A DNA stretch of 64,000 bases, taken from contig CM036247.1 in NCBI GenBank assembly GCA_020698575.1, positions 1,384,436-1,448,435 of the forward strand. Reading direction: 5' to 3'. The DNA comes from Bostrychus sinensis (taxonomy: Eukaryota > Chordata > Actinopteri > Gobiiformes > Eleotridae). Every line of letters begins with the position of its first letter. Position 1 is the first letter of the stretch. Shown here piece after piece: positions 32,401 through 44,400 of the stretch. Made by a program: the position numbers and the translations under genes. Under the pieces are notes generated by a model that saw only the letters and a program-made list of their open reading frames with translations, made no database searches and was not told where the DNA came from.

Positions 32401-35400
32401 ACCAGGTCCAGTCCCGGACTTAAACTAAACCAGGTCCAGGTCCAGTCCCGGACTTAAACTAAACCAGGTCCAGTCCCGGACTTAAACTAAACCAGGTCCA
32501 GTCCCGGACTTAAACTAAACCAGGTCCAGGTCCAGTCCCGGACTTAAACTAAACCAGGTCCAGTCCCGGACTTAAACTAAACCAGGTCCAGGTCCAGTCC
32601 CGGACTTAAACTAAACCAGGTCCAGGTCCAGTCCCGGACTTAAACTAAACCAGGTCCAGTCCCGGACTTAAACTAAACCAGGTCCAGGTCCAGTCCCGGA
32701 CTTAAACTAAACCAGGTCCAGGTCCAGTCCCGGACTTAAACTAAACCAGGTCCAGTCCCGGACTTAAACTAAACCAGGTCCAGGTCCAGTCCCGGACTTA
32801 AACTAAACCAGGTCCAGGTCCAGTCCCGGACTTAAACTAAACCAGGTCCAGTCCCGGACTTAAACTAAACCAGGTCCAGGTCCAGTCCCGGACTTAAACT
32901 AAACCAGGTCCAGGTCCAGTCCCGGACTTAAACTAAACCAGGTCCAGGTCCAGTCCCGGACTTAAACTAAACCAGGTCCAGGTCCAGTCCCGGACTTAAA
33001 CTAAACCAGGTCCAGTCCAGGTCCAGTCCCGGACTTAAACTAAACCAGGTCCAGTCCCGGACTTAAACTAAACCAGGTCCAGGTCCAGTCCCGGACTTAA
33101 ACTAAACCAGGTCCAGTCCCGGACTTAAACTAAACCAGGTCCAGGTCCAGTCCCGGACTTAAACTAAACCAGGTCCAGGTCCAGTCCCGGACTTAAACTA
33201 AACCAGGTCCAGGTCCAGGTCCAGTCCCGGACTTAAACTAAACCAGGTCCAGTCCCGGACTTAAACTAAACCAGGTCCAGTCCCGGACTTAAACTAAACC
33301 AGGTCCAGTCCCGGACTTAAACTAAACCAGGTCCAGGTCCAGTCCCGGACTTAAACTAAACCAGTCAGGTCCAGTCCCGGACTTAAACTAAACCAGGTCC
33401 AGGTCAGTCCCGGACTTAAACTAAACCAGGTCCAGGTCCAGTCCCGGACTTAAACTAAACCAGGTCCAGTCCCGGACTTAAACTAAACCAGGTCCAGGTC
33501 CAGTCCCGGACTTAAACTAAACCAGGTCCAGGTCCAGTCCCGGACTTAAACTAAACCAGGTCCAGTCCCGGACTTAAACTAAACCAGGTCCAGGTCCAGT
33601 CCCGGACTTAAACTAAACCAGGTCCAGGTCCAGTCCCGGACTTAAACTAAACCAGGTCCAGTCCCGGACTTAAACTAAACCAGGTCCAGGTCCAGTCCCG
33701 GACTTAAACTAAACCAGGTCCAGGTCCAGTCCCGGACTTAAACTAAACCAGGTCCAGTCCCGGACTTAAACTAAACCAGGTCCAGGTCCAGTCCCGGACT
33801 TAAACTAAACCAGGTCCAGGTCCAGTCCCGGACTTAAACTAAACCAGGTCCAGGTCCAGTCCCGGACTTAAACTAAACCAGGTCCAGGTCCAGTCCCGGA
33901 CTTAAACTAAACCAGCCAGGTCCAGTCCCGGACTTAAACTAAACCAGGTCCAGTCCCCCCGGACTTAAACTAAACCAGGTCCAGGTCCAGTCCCGGACTT
34001 AAACTAAACCAGGGTCCAGTCCCGGACTTAAACTAAACCAGGTCCAGTCCCGGACTTAAACTAAACCAGGTCCAGTCCCGGACTTAAACTAAACCAGGTC
34101 CAGGTCCAGTCCCGGACTTAAACTAAACCAGGTCCAGGTCCAGTCCCGGACTTAAACTAAACCAGGTCCAGTCCCGGACTTAAACTAAACCAGGTCCAGG
34201 TCCAGTCCCGGACTTAAACTAAACCAGGTCCAGGTCCAGTCCCGGACTTAAACTAAACCAGGTCCAGGTCCAGTCCCGGACTTAAACTAAACCAGGTCCA
34301 GGTCCAGGTCCAGGTCCAGTCCCGGACTTAAACTAAACCAGGTCCAGGTCCAGTCCCGGACTTAAACTAAACCAGGTCCAGGTCCAGTCCCGGACTTAAA
34401 CTAAACCAGGTCCAGGTCCAGTCCCGGACTTAAACTAAACCAGGTCCAGTCCCGGACTTAAACTAAACCAGGTCCAGGTCCAGTCCCGGACTTAAACTAA
34501 ACCAGGTCCAGTCCCGGACTTAAACTAAACCAGGTCCAGTCCCGGACTTAAACTAAACCAGGTCCAGTCCCGGACTTAAACTAAACCAGGTCCAGGTCCA
34601 GTCCCGGACTTAAACTAAACCAGGTCCAGGTCCAGTCCCGGACTTAAACTAAACCAGGTCCAGGTCCAGTCCCGGACTTAAACTAAACCAGGTCCAGGTC
34701 CAGTCCCGGACTTAAACTAAACCAGGTCCAGGTCCAGTCCCGGACTTAAACTAAACCAGGTCCAGTCCCGGACTTAAACTAAACCAGGTCCAGGTCCAGT
34801 CCCGGACTTAAACTAAACCAGGTCCAGTCCCGGACTTAAACTAAACCAGGTCCAGGTCCAGTCCCGGACTTAAACTAAACCAGGTCCAGGTCCAGTCCCG
34901 GACTTAAACTAAACCAGGTCCAGTCCCGGACTTAAACTAAACCAGGTCCAGGTCCAGTCCCGGACTTAAACTAAACCAGGTCCAGGTCCAGTCCCGGACT
35001 TAAACTAAACCAGGTCCAGTCCCGGACTTAAACTAAACCAGGTCCAGGTCCAGTCCCGGACTTAAACTAAACCAGGTCCAGGTCCAGTCCCGGACTTAAA
35101 CTAAACCAGGTCCAGTCCCGGACTTAAACTAAACCAGGTCCAGTCCCGGACTTAAACTAAACCAGGTCCAGGTCCAGTCCCGGACTTAAACTAAACCAGG
35201 TCCAGTCCCGGACTTAAACTAAACCAGGTCCAGTCCCGGACTTAAACTAAACCAGGTCCAGGTCCAGTCCCGGACTTAAACTAAACCAGGTCCAGGTCCA
35301 GTCCCGGACTTAAACTAAACCAGGTCCAGGTCCAGTCCCGGACTTAAACTAAACCAGGTCCAGGTCCAGTCCCGGACTTAAACTAAACCAGGTCCAGTCC

Positions 35401-38400
35401 CGGACTTAAACTAAACCAGGTCCAGGTCCAGTCCCGGACTTAAACTAAACCAGGTCCAGGTCCAGTCCCGGACTTAAACTAAACCAGGTCCAGTCCCGGA
35501 CTTAAACTAAACCAGGTCCAGGTCCAGTCCCGGACTTAAACTAAACCAGGTCCAGGTCCAGTCCCGGACTTAAACTAAACCAGGTCCAGTCCCGGACTTA
35601 AACTAAACCAGGTCCAGTCCCGGACTTAAACTAAACCAGGTCCAGGTCCAGTCCCGGACTTAAACTAAACCAGGTCCAGTCCCGGACTTAAACTAAACCA
35701 GGTCCAGGTCCAGGTCCAGGTCCAGTCCCGGACTTAAACTAAACCAGGTCCAGTCCCGGACTTAAACTAAACCAGGTCCAGTCCCGGACTTAAACTAAAC
35801 CAGGTCCAGGTCCAGTCCCGGACTTAAACTAAACCAGGTCCAGGTCCAGGTCCAGGTCCAGTCCCGGACTTAAACTAAACCAGGTCCAGGTCCAGGTCCA
35901 GGTCCAGTCCCGGACTTAAACTAAACCAGGTCCAGTCCAGGTCCAGTCCCGGACTTAAACTAAACCAGGTCCAGTCCAGTCCAGGTCCGGTCCAGTCCAG
36001 GTCCAGTCCAGGTCCGGTCCAGGTCCAGTCCAGGTCCGGTCCAGTCCAGGTCCAGTCCAGGACTTAAACTAAACCAGGTCCAGGTCCAGTCCAGGTCCGG
36101 TCCAGTCCAGGTCCAGTCCCGGACTTAAACTAAACCAGGTCCAGTCCAGTCCAGGTCCGGTCCAGTCCAGGTCCAGTCCAGGTCCGGTCCAGGTCCAGTC
36201 CAGGTCCGGTCCAGTCCAGGTCCAGTCCAGGACTTAAACTAAACCAGGTCCAGTCCAGTCCAGGTCCGGTCCAGTCCAGGTCCAGTCCAGGTCCGGTCCA
36301 GGTCCAGTCCAGGTCCAGTCCAGTCCAGGTCCAGTCCAGGACTTAAACTAAACCAGGTCCAGTCCAGTCCAGGTCCAGTCCAGTCCAGGTCCAGTCCAGG
36401 TCCAGTCCAGGTCCAGGTCCAGTCCAGGTGTAGTCCAGTCCAGGTCCAGTCCAGGTCCAGTCCAGGTCCAGTCCGGGTCCAGTCCAGGTCCAGTCCAGTC
36501 CAGGACTTACTGCGGTCCCGGTGGATCAGCAGGTGCTGGGTCACAGACTGGGACCCGTTGTGTGGGGCGGGGTGGATCTGCAGCAGGCGACACATGAGGG
36601 GGTAGAGGTGGATGCTGTCGAACGGCGCCGAGACCAGGTTCTGCCTGAAGTCCGGACCGAAGGCTCTGAAGATGGTCTTCATGTCCATCTCCCCGCTGTG
36701 GTAACCGTGGTCTCCTCTGTTCACGTAAACAATGAACCGCTGCAACCACACCGGACTGAGGTTAGGTCTGGACCAGGACCGGGACCAGGACCAGGACCAG
36801 GTCTGAGGTCTGACCCAGGACCAGGTCTGAGGTCTGACCCAGGACCAGGACCAGGTCTGAGGTCTGACCCAGGACCAGGACCAGGACCAGGACCAGGTCT
36901 GAGGTCTGACCCAGGACCAGGTCTGAGGTCTGACCCAGGACCAGGACCAGGTCTGAGGTCTGACCCAGGACCAGGACCAGGACCAGGACCAGGTCTGAGG
37001 TCTGACCCAGGACCAGGTCTGAGGTCTGACCCAGGACCAGGTCTGAGGTCTGACCCAGGACCAGGACCAGGTCTGAGGTCTGACCCAGGACCAGGTCTGA
37101 GGTCTGACCCAGGACCAGGTCTGAGGTCTGACCCAGGACCAGGACCAGGTCTAAGGTCTGACCCAGGACCAGGACCAGGACCTGGGCCCCTCTGACCCAG
37201 ATCCATGACAACAAATAAAACTTTAATATTTTCATTGACTAATTTATGACCTAAAAACATTAAGTATATAAAAAAACTACAGTTATATATTTGAGAGAAG
37301 TTGGGATCGGCGCGGGAACTGAAGATAAAAATAAGAACTGTATTACAACAGGAGTTATTGCATTTGGACAGAGGTTTGTTTTGCCAGAGAACAAACTGGC
37401 AGCTTTCTGTCAGCTGTAGCTGCAGATGTTTGACCACCAGATGGCGCTAATGTTTCATGTTAAACAGCACAGAGACAGAGTTTTGTTAACGATGCAGCTC
37501 TGTTCACACTTTCCTCTGTTTCTGAAAACTCAAGTTACAGCGACGAGTCCTGAACGCGGATTTACTGAAAACTAAACTCTCTCTGTCCTCTCTCTGTCCT
37601 CTCTGTGTCCCCTCTCTGTCCTCTCTGTCCTCTCTGTCCTCTCTCTGTCCTCTCTCTGTCCTCTCTCTGTCCCTCTCTCTGTCCTCTCTCTGTCCTCTCT
37701 CTGTCCTCTCTCTGTCCTCTCTGTCCTCTCTGTCCTCTCTGTCCTCTCTCTGTCCTCTCTCTGTCCTCTCTCTGTCCCTCTCTCTGTCCCTCTCTCTGTC
37801 CTCTCTCTGTCCTCTCTGTGTCCCCTCTCTGTCCTCTCTGTCCTCTCTCTGTCCTCTCTGTCCTCTCTCTGTCCTCTCTGTGTCCCCTCTCTGTCCTCTC
37901 TGTCCTCTCTCTGTCCTCTCTGTCCTCTCTCTGTCCTCTCTGTGTCCCCTCTCTGTCCTCTCTGTCCTCTCTCTGTCCCCTCTCTGTCCTCTCTGTCCTC
38001 TCTCTGTCCCCTCTCTGTCCTCTCTGTGTCCTCTCTGTCCTCTCTCTGTCCCCTCTCTGTCCCTCTCTGTCCCTCTCTCTGTCCCCTCTCTGTGTCCTCT
38101 CTCTGTCCTCTCTGTCCTCTCTCTGTCCTCTCTCTGTCCTCTCTCTGTCCTCTCTGTGTCCCCTCTCTGTCCCTCTCTGTCCCTCTCTCTGTCCCCTCTC
38201 TCTGTCCTCTCTCTGTCCTCTCTGTCCTCTCTCTGTCCTCTCTCTGTCCCCTCTCTGTCCCTCTCTGTCCTCTCTCTGTCCCTCTCTGTCCTCTCTCTGT
38301 CCCCTCTCTGTGTCCCCTCTCTGTCCTCTCTGTCCTCTCTCTGTCCTCTCTCTGTCCTCTCTCTGTCCTCTCTGTGTCCCCTCTCTGTCCTCTCTGTCCT

Positions 38401-41400
38401 CTCTCTGTCCCCTCTCTGTCCTCTCTGTCCTCTCTCTGTCCCCTCTCTGTCCTCTCTGTGTCCTCTCTGTCCTCTCTCTGTCCCCTCTCTGTCCCTCTCT
38501 GTCCCTCTCTCTGTCCCCTCTCTGTGTCCTCTCTCTGTCCTCTCTGTCCTCTCTCTGTCCTCTCTCTGTCCTCTCTCTGTCCTCTCTGTGTCCCCTCTCT
38601 GTCCCTCTCTGTCCCTCTCTCTGTCCCCTCTCTCTGTCCTCTCTCTGTCCTCTCTGTCCTCTCTCTGTCCTCTCTCTGTCCCCTCTCTGTCCCTCTCTGT
38701 CCTCTCTCTGTCCCTCTCTGTCCTCTCTGTCCTCTCTCTGTCCCCTCTCTGTGTCCTCTCTCTGTCCTCCCTGTCCCTCTCTCTGTCCTCCCTGTCCCTC
38801 TCTCTGTCCTCTCTCTGTCCCCTCTCTGTGTCCTCTCTCTGTCCTCCCTGTCCTCTCTCTGTCCTCTCTCTGTCCTCTCTCTGTCCCCTCTCTGTCCTCT
38901 CTCTGTTCTCTCTCTGTCCCTCTCTCTGTCCTCCCTGTCCTCTTTCTGTCCCTCTCTCTGTCCTCTCTCTGTCCCCTCTCTGTGTCCTCTCTCTGTCCTC
39001 CCTGTCCTCTCTCTGTCCTCTCTCTGTCCCCTCTCTGTCCTCTCTCTGTTCTCTCTCTGTCCCTCTCTCTGTCCTCCCTGTCCTCTTTCTGTCCCTCTCT
39101 CTGTCCTCTCTCTGTCCTCTCTCTGTCCCCTCTCTGTGTCCTCTCTCTGTCCTCCCTGTCCTCTCTCTGTCCCTCTCTCTGTCCTCTCTCTGTCCTCTCT
39201 CTGTCCTCTCTGTGTCCTCTCTCTGTCCTCTCTGTCCTCTCTCTGTCCCTCTCTCTGTCCTCTCTGTCCCTCTCTCTGTCCCCTCTCTGTCCTCTCTGTC
39301 CTCTCTGTCCCTCTCTCTGTCCTCTCTCTGTCCTCTCTGTCCTCTCTGTCCTCTCTGTCCCTCTCTCTGTCCCCTCTCTGTCCTCTCTGTCCTCTCTGTC
39401 CTCTCTCTGTCCTCTCTGTGTCCTCTGTGTCCTCTCTCTGTCCTCTCTGTGTCCTCTCTGTGTCCTCTCTGTGTCCTCTCTCTGTCCTCTCTGTGTCCTC
39501 TCTCTGTCCGCTCTGTCCTCTCTCTGTCCTCTCTGTGTCCTCTCTGTGTCCTCTCTCTGTCCTCTCTGTCCTCTCTGTGTCCTCTCTCTGTCCTCTCTGT
39601 GTCCTCTCTGTGTGTCCTCTCTCTGTCCTCTCTGTCCTCTCTGTGTCCTCTCTGTGTCCTCTCTCTGTCCTCTCTGTGTCCTCTCTCTGTGTCCTCTCTG
39701 TGTCCTCTCTCTGTCCTCTCTGTCCTCTCTGTGTCCTCTCTCTGTCCTCTCTGTGTGTCCTCTCTCTGTCCTCTCTCTGTCCTCTCTGTCCTCTCTCTGT
39801 CCTCTCTCTGTCCTCTCTGTCCTCTCTGTGTCCTCTCTGTGTCCTCTCTCTGTCCTCTCTGTGTCCTCTCTCTGTCCTCTCTCTGTCCTCTCTGTGTCCT
39901 CTCTCTGTCCTCTCTCTGTCCTCTCTGTGTCCTCTCTCTGTCCTCTCTGTGTCCTCTCTGTGTGTCCTCTCTCTGTCCTCTCTGTCCTCTCTGTGTCCTC
40001 TCTCTGTCCTCTCTGTGTCCTCTCTGTGTCCTCTCTCTGTCCTCTCTGTCCTCTCTGTGTCCTCTCTCTGTCCTCTCTCTGTCCTCTCTGTGTCCTCTCT
40101 CTGTCCTCTCTCTGTCCTCTCTGTGTCCTCTCTCTGTCCTCTCTCTGTCCTCTCTGTGTCCTCTCTCTGTCCTCTCTGTGTCCTCTCTGTGTGTCCTCTC
40201 TCTGTCCTCTCTCTGTCCTCTCTGTGTCCTCTCTCTGTCCTCTCTGTCCTCTCTGTGTCCTCTCTCTGTCCTCTCTGTGTCCTCTCTGTGTGTCCTCTCT
40301 CTGTCCTCTCTCTGTCCTCTCTGTCCTCTCTCTGTCCTCTCTCTGTCCTCTCTGTCCTCTCTCTGTCCTCTCTCTGTCCTCTCTGTCCTCTCTGTGTCCT
40401 CTCTGTGTCCTCTCTCTGTCCTCTCTGTGTCCTCTCTCTGTCCTCTCTCTGTCCTCTCTCTGTCCTCCCTGTCCTCTCTCGGTCAGATTATAAAGACGTA
40501 GATAAATGTTTTCAGTGGTGACAAGAGCTGTAGAGCATCAGTGGCGCGGGGACCAGTGGTGGTACGCGGCAGTGTTAAAGTTTAGACCTGGTTTAGTCCA
40601 TTTTTCCAACCAGAACTGAACCAGAACTAAACCAGAACTGAACCAGAACTGAACCAGAACTGAACCAGAACTAAACCAGAACTAAACCAGACCTAAACCA
40701 GAACTGAACCAGACCTAAACCAGAACTAAACCAGAACTAAACCAGTGTAAACCAGTTCTTACCGAGTTGAGGTTGAATCCTAAATCGGCCACGACGACGA
40801 TGGGTGGGAGGCGTTGGCTCTTCCCAAGGTGGAAGCTCTCCGGGATCTCGTGCTTCCGGTAAACCGTGGCGTTGGGGACCTTGGACAGCGCCTCGTAGAC
40901 TTCCCGGTCCTTCCCCGGCCTCGGCGTCAGGATCCCGAACCCGCCGTAGTCCAGGATCTCGAAACTGGCCAGCTTCAGCAGATTCAGATACTTGTTGAGG
41001 ATGATCTCGTCCACCAGGGGGCGCTTCTTCACCGTGGTCATGCCGTGGTCCGACGTGATGATGACGTTCAGGCGCTCGGACAGTTTTCGGTCCTCGATGC
41101 CGCGGCGCAGGTAGCCGACGGCGCGGTCGATCTGCCGGATGATGCGTTTGCGTTCGGGGGTCTCGGGGCCCCGCTGGTGCCCCACGTTGTCCGGCTCTCC
41201 GAAGTACAGCGCCACGAAGTCGAAGTCCTCGTCCGAAAACCAGCCCAGGACCGTGTCGATGTTGTGACGCCACTCGGTCTCGTTGTCGTCGGGGAAGCCC
41301 GGCGTTTCAAAGACGTGGCGGTTGATTGGCTGGCCGCTGTAGTTGGCCCCGCCCCCAGGGAAGTGGAAGGAGCCAGTTTTCAAACCCTGAAAAAATATTA

Positions 41401-44400
41401 ATAAACTGTAATATTCAGTACAAAGGTTTAGTCCTGGTTTAGTCCTGGTTTAGTCCTGGTTTAGACCTGGTTTAGTCCTGGTTTAGTCCTGGTTTAGACC
41501 TGGTTTAGTCCTGGTTTAGTCCTGGTTTAGACCTGGTTTAGTCCTGGTTTAGACCTGGTTCAGACCTGGTTTAGTCCTGGTTCAGACCTGGTTTAGACCT
41601 GGTTTAGTCCTGGTTTAGACCTGGTTTAGACCTGGTTTAGACCTGGTTTAGACCTGGTTTAGTCCTGGTTTAGATCTGGTTTTGACCTGGTTTAGACCTG
41701 GTTTAGTCCTGGTTTAGACCTGGTTTAGACCTGGTTTAGTCCTGGTTTAGACCTGGTTTAGTCCTGGTTTAGACCTGGTTCAGACCTGGTTTAGTCCTGG
41801 TTCAGACCTGGTTTAGACCTGGTTTAGTCCTGGTTTAGACCTGGTTTAGACCTGGTTTAGACCAGGTTTAGACCTGGTTTAGTCCTGGTTTAGACCTGGT
41901 TTAGTCCTGGTTTAGACCTGGTTCAGACCTGGTTCTGGGCGGTGATCCACAGAGGCGTGGCTCCTGTGTCCCACCACTCTGATCTCCTCAGAGTTTGTTT
42001 GTGTGGGACTTTGAGGTTTGTTTCTTGGTTGAACATCATGTTGTGGACCACCTCATGGTCCTCCACCCAGCGCCCTGCAGCCAACAACACCCACTTTAAA
42101 CAAACAGCAGAGAGCAGAGCTGTTACGGGTTCATAAACAGAGAAAAAGAGCACTTCACTTCCTTAAAAAGTAATGTCTGTGAGAAATCAGTTTTTTGGAT
42201 AAATGACTGAGAGCAGATGGATGTAGAGAGCTTGTTGTTGATTGGTCAGTGCTTCCTGGAGTGGGCGGGGCTTTGTGGTGGAACCCAGCATTCTGAGGCC
42301 TCAGAAACACATTGCCAGTGAATACAGGATTATTCAAACAAAACCCAGCTCCAGGTGTGTTTCTGATGAGGAACAACATCAGAACATGGTTAAAGTCTTT
42401 CATCTGTGTTAGACTTTCAAAATAAAATCCTTGAGTTTTAGAGTAGTGCGGATAATTCCTGAGAGTAAAATGTGCCTTGTAGTCTTGATCATTTATACAA
42501 ACACTAATGTGGCCATCTCCACATTTATACCTCTGTCTACCATGATGGGGAAATGGCGCCACCTAGTGAAAAACAATAAAAACTAAAATTCCAATCCCTC
42601 ACTGTCATGAATCCATGAAATACTTCATAAAAATGTGAAATTATATTGCAGTGACAGTGTAGAATAAAAATGTTTTAATGGGAGTCAATGGCACAAAAAA
42701 TATCTTAGGAGTAAAGGTGGGACCGTTTTTTTGAAACCTTTTTAAGAGGATTTTTCAAAAGAAAATCCTGAAATCTGAAAATTCATCCAAAAATCCACAC
42801 CTGAGGCAAAATCTATGCCGTTTGAATCGACACAGCAAAAGTTATCCACAAAATGTTTCTGAGCTAATCAAAAATTAGCAAACATTTTTCCTGATGTCGA
42901 CCCAAACTGCAGCAGTGGTGCTGTTCCTCCCAACCATGTTCATGTTTTGGTCTTGTTCTAAACTTAATCAAGTTTGGGATTATATTTTTACTTTAATTAG
43001 TACTGCTCTGGGTAAACCAGTCCAACCCTGCCCCCTACTGGCTGTTTTTGGAGTTCCCTCTTCTGATTTGGTGTCATCCAAAAGTGACTTAGATTCTATT
43101 TCTTTTGCCGCTCTCTTGGCCGTCGTATTCTTCTTTTTATGTGGAAAGATCCCCTGCCACCTTCCTTTGTGCAATGGGGGCATGAGCTACTTTTCTTTTT
43201 AAAACTGGAGAAGATAAAGTTCTCTTTGCGAGGACAAACCAACGCATTTTTATAAACAATGGAAAGGAAAGAGTGCTGTTGTCTCCAGTTTCCCTTAGAA
43301 GTGATATTTCTTATTTTATTTGTTTGAAAGAATATTATTGTTTATGCCCTTAAGATTTTCAACAATACTTTTTGTATTTTATTTAATTTTTTTGTGGGTT
43401 TTTTTTTGTCCTCTTCCTACCATTTTTACTTATTTTTGTTGTGTAACAGCTGATTTATTTATTTGTATTTTAAGCTTGAGCTCTTTGACCAAACGTTGCT
43501 CATTAATTTATTTTACCCCTAAATAAGTTTGGCTAAAGCTAAATATATTCATTATTTATTATGATTATTGATCAGAAATGTGTGTTTTATTGGCGCTGTG
43601 CTGTTAGAGAAGTGGAAAATGGAAAATGGAAAATAGAAAATGGAAGTGTGATTCCTGGAACCTGTGGCCTTCAAAATAAAGTCATAAAACCATTAGAGCC
43701 CAGATCTGAGCCAAGTCCAGATCCAGGCCAGATAAACCACAGATAACCCTGACCTGGTTCAACCTGGTTTAGACCAGGTTTAGACCTGGGTTAGACCTGG
43801 GTTAGACCTGGGTTAGACCTGGTTTAGACCTGGGTTAGTCCTGGTTTAGTCCTGGGTTAGACCTGGTTTAGACCTGGTTTAGTCCTGGTTTAGACCTGGT
43901 TTAGTCCTGGGTTAGACCTGGTTTAGACCTGGTTTAGTCCTGGGTTAGACCTGGTTTAGACCTGGTTTAGTCCTGGTTTAGACCTGGGTTAGTCCTGGTT
44001 TAGACCTGGTTTAGACCTGGTTTAGTCCTGGTTTAGTCCTGGTTTAGTCCTAGGTTAGACCTGGTTTAGTCCTGGTTTAGACCTGGTTTAGACCTGGTTT
44101 AGTCCTGGTTTAGTCCTGGGTTAGACCTGGTTTAGTCCTGGTTTAGACCTGGTTTAGTCCTGGTTTAGACCTGGTTTAGACCTGGTTTAGTCCTGGTTTA
44201 GTCCTGGTTTAGTCCTGGTTTAGACCTGGTTTAGTCCTGGTTCAGACCTGGTTTAGTCCTGGTTTAGACCTGGTTTAGTCCTGGTTTAGACCTGGTTTAG
44301 TCCTGGGTTAGACCTGGTTTAGTCCTGGTTTAGTCCTGGGTTAGACCTGGTTTAGTCCTGGGTTAGACCTGGGTTAGACCTGGTTTAGTCCTGGGTTAGA

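Noticed and set aside
29483..36505. CRISPR-like alternation of constant and variable parts
   Set aside because: The variable part is only a change in number of one hexamer, not unique spacers, and the DNA is a fish intron.
36521..37437. Repetitive Gly-Pro and Leu-Val-rich frames on both strands
   Set aside because: They are readings of the ACCAGG hexamer repeat fused by chance to enpp7 exon 5 or its shadow.
37605..40521. Frames of 859-962 codons rich in Ser, Leu, Cys and Pro
   Set aside because: Translation of the CTCTCTGTCC array; open by composition and lying in an enpp7 intron.
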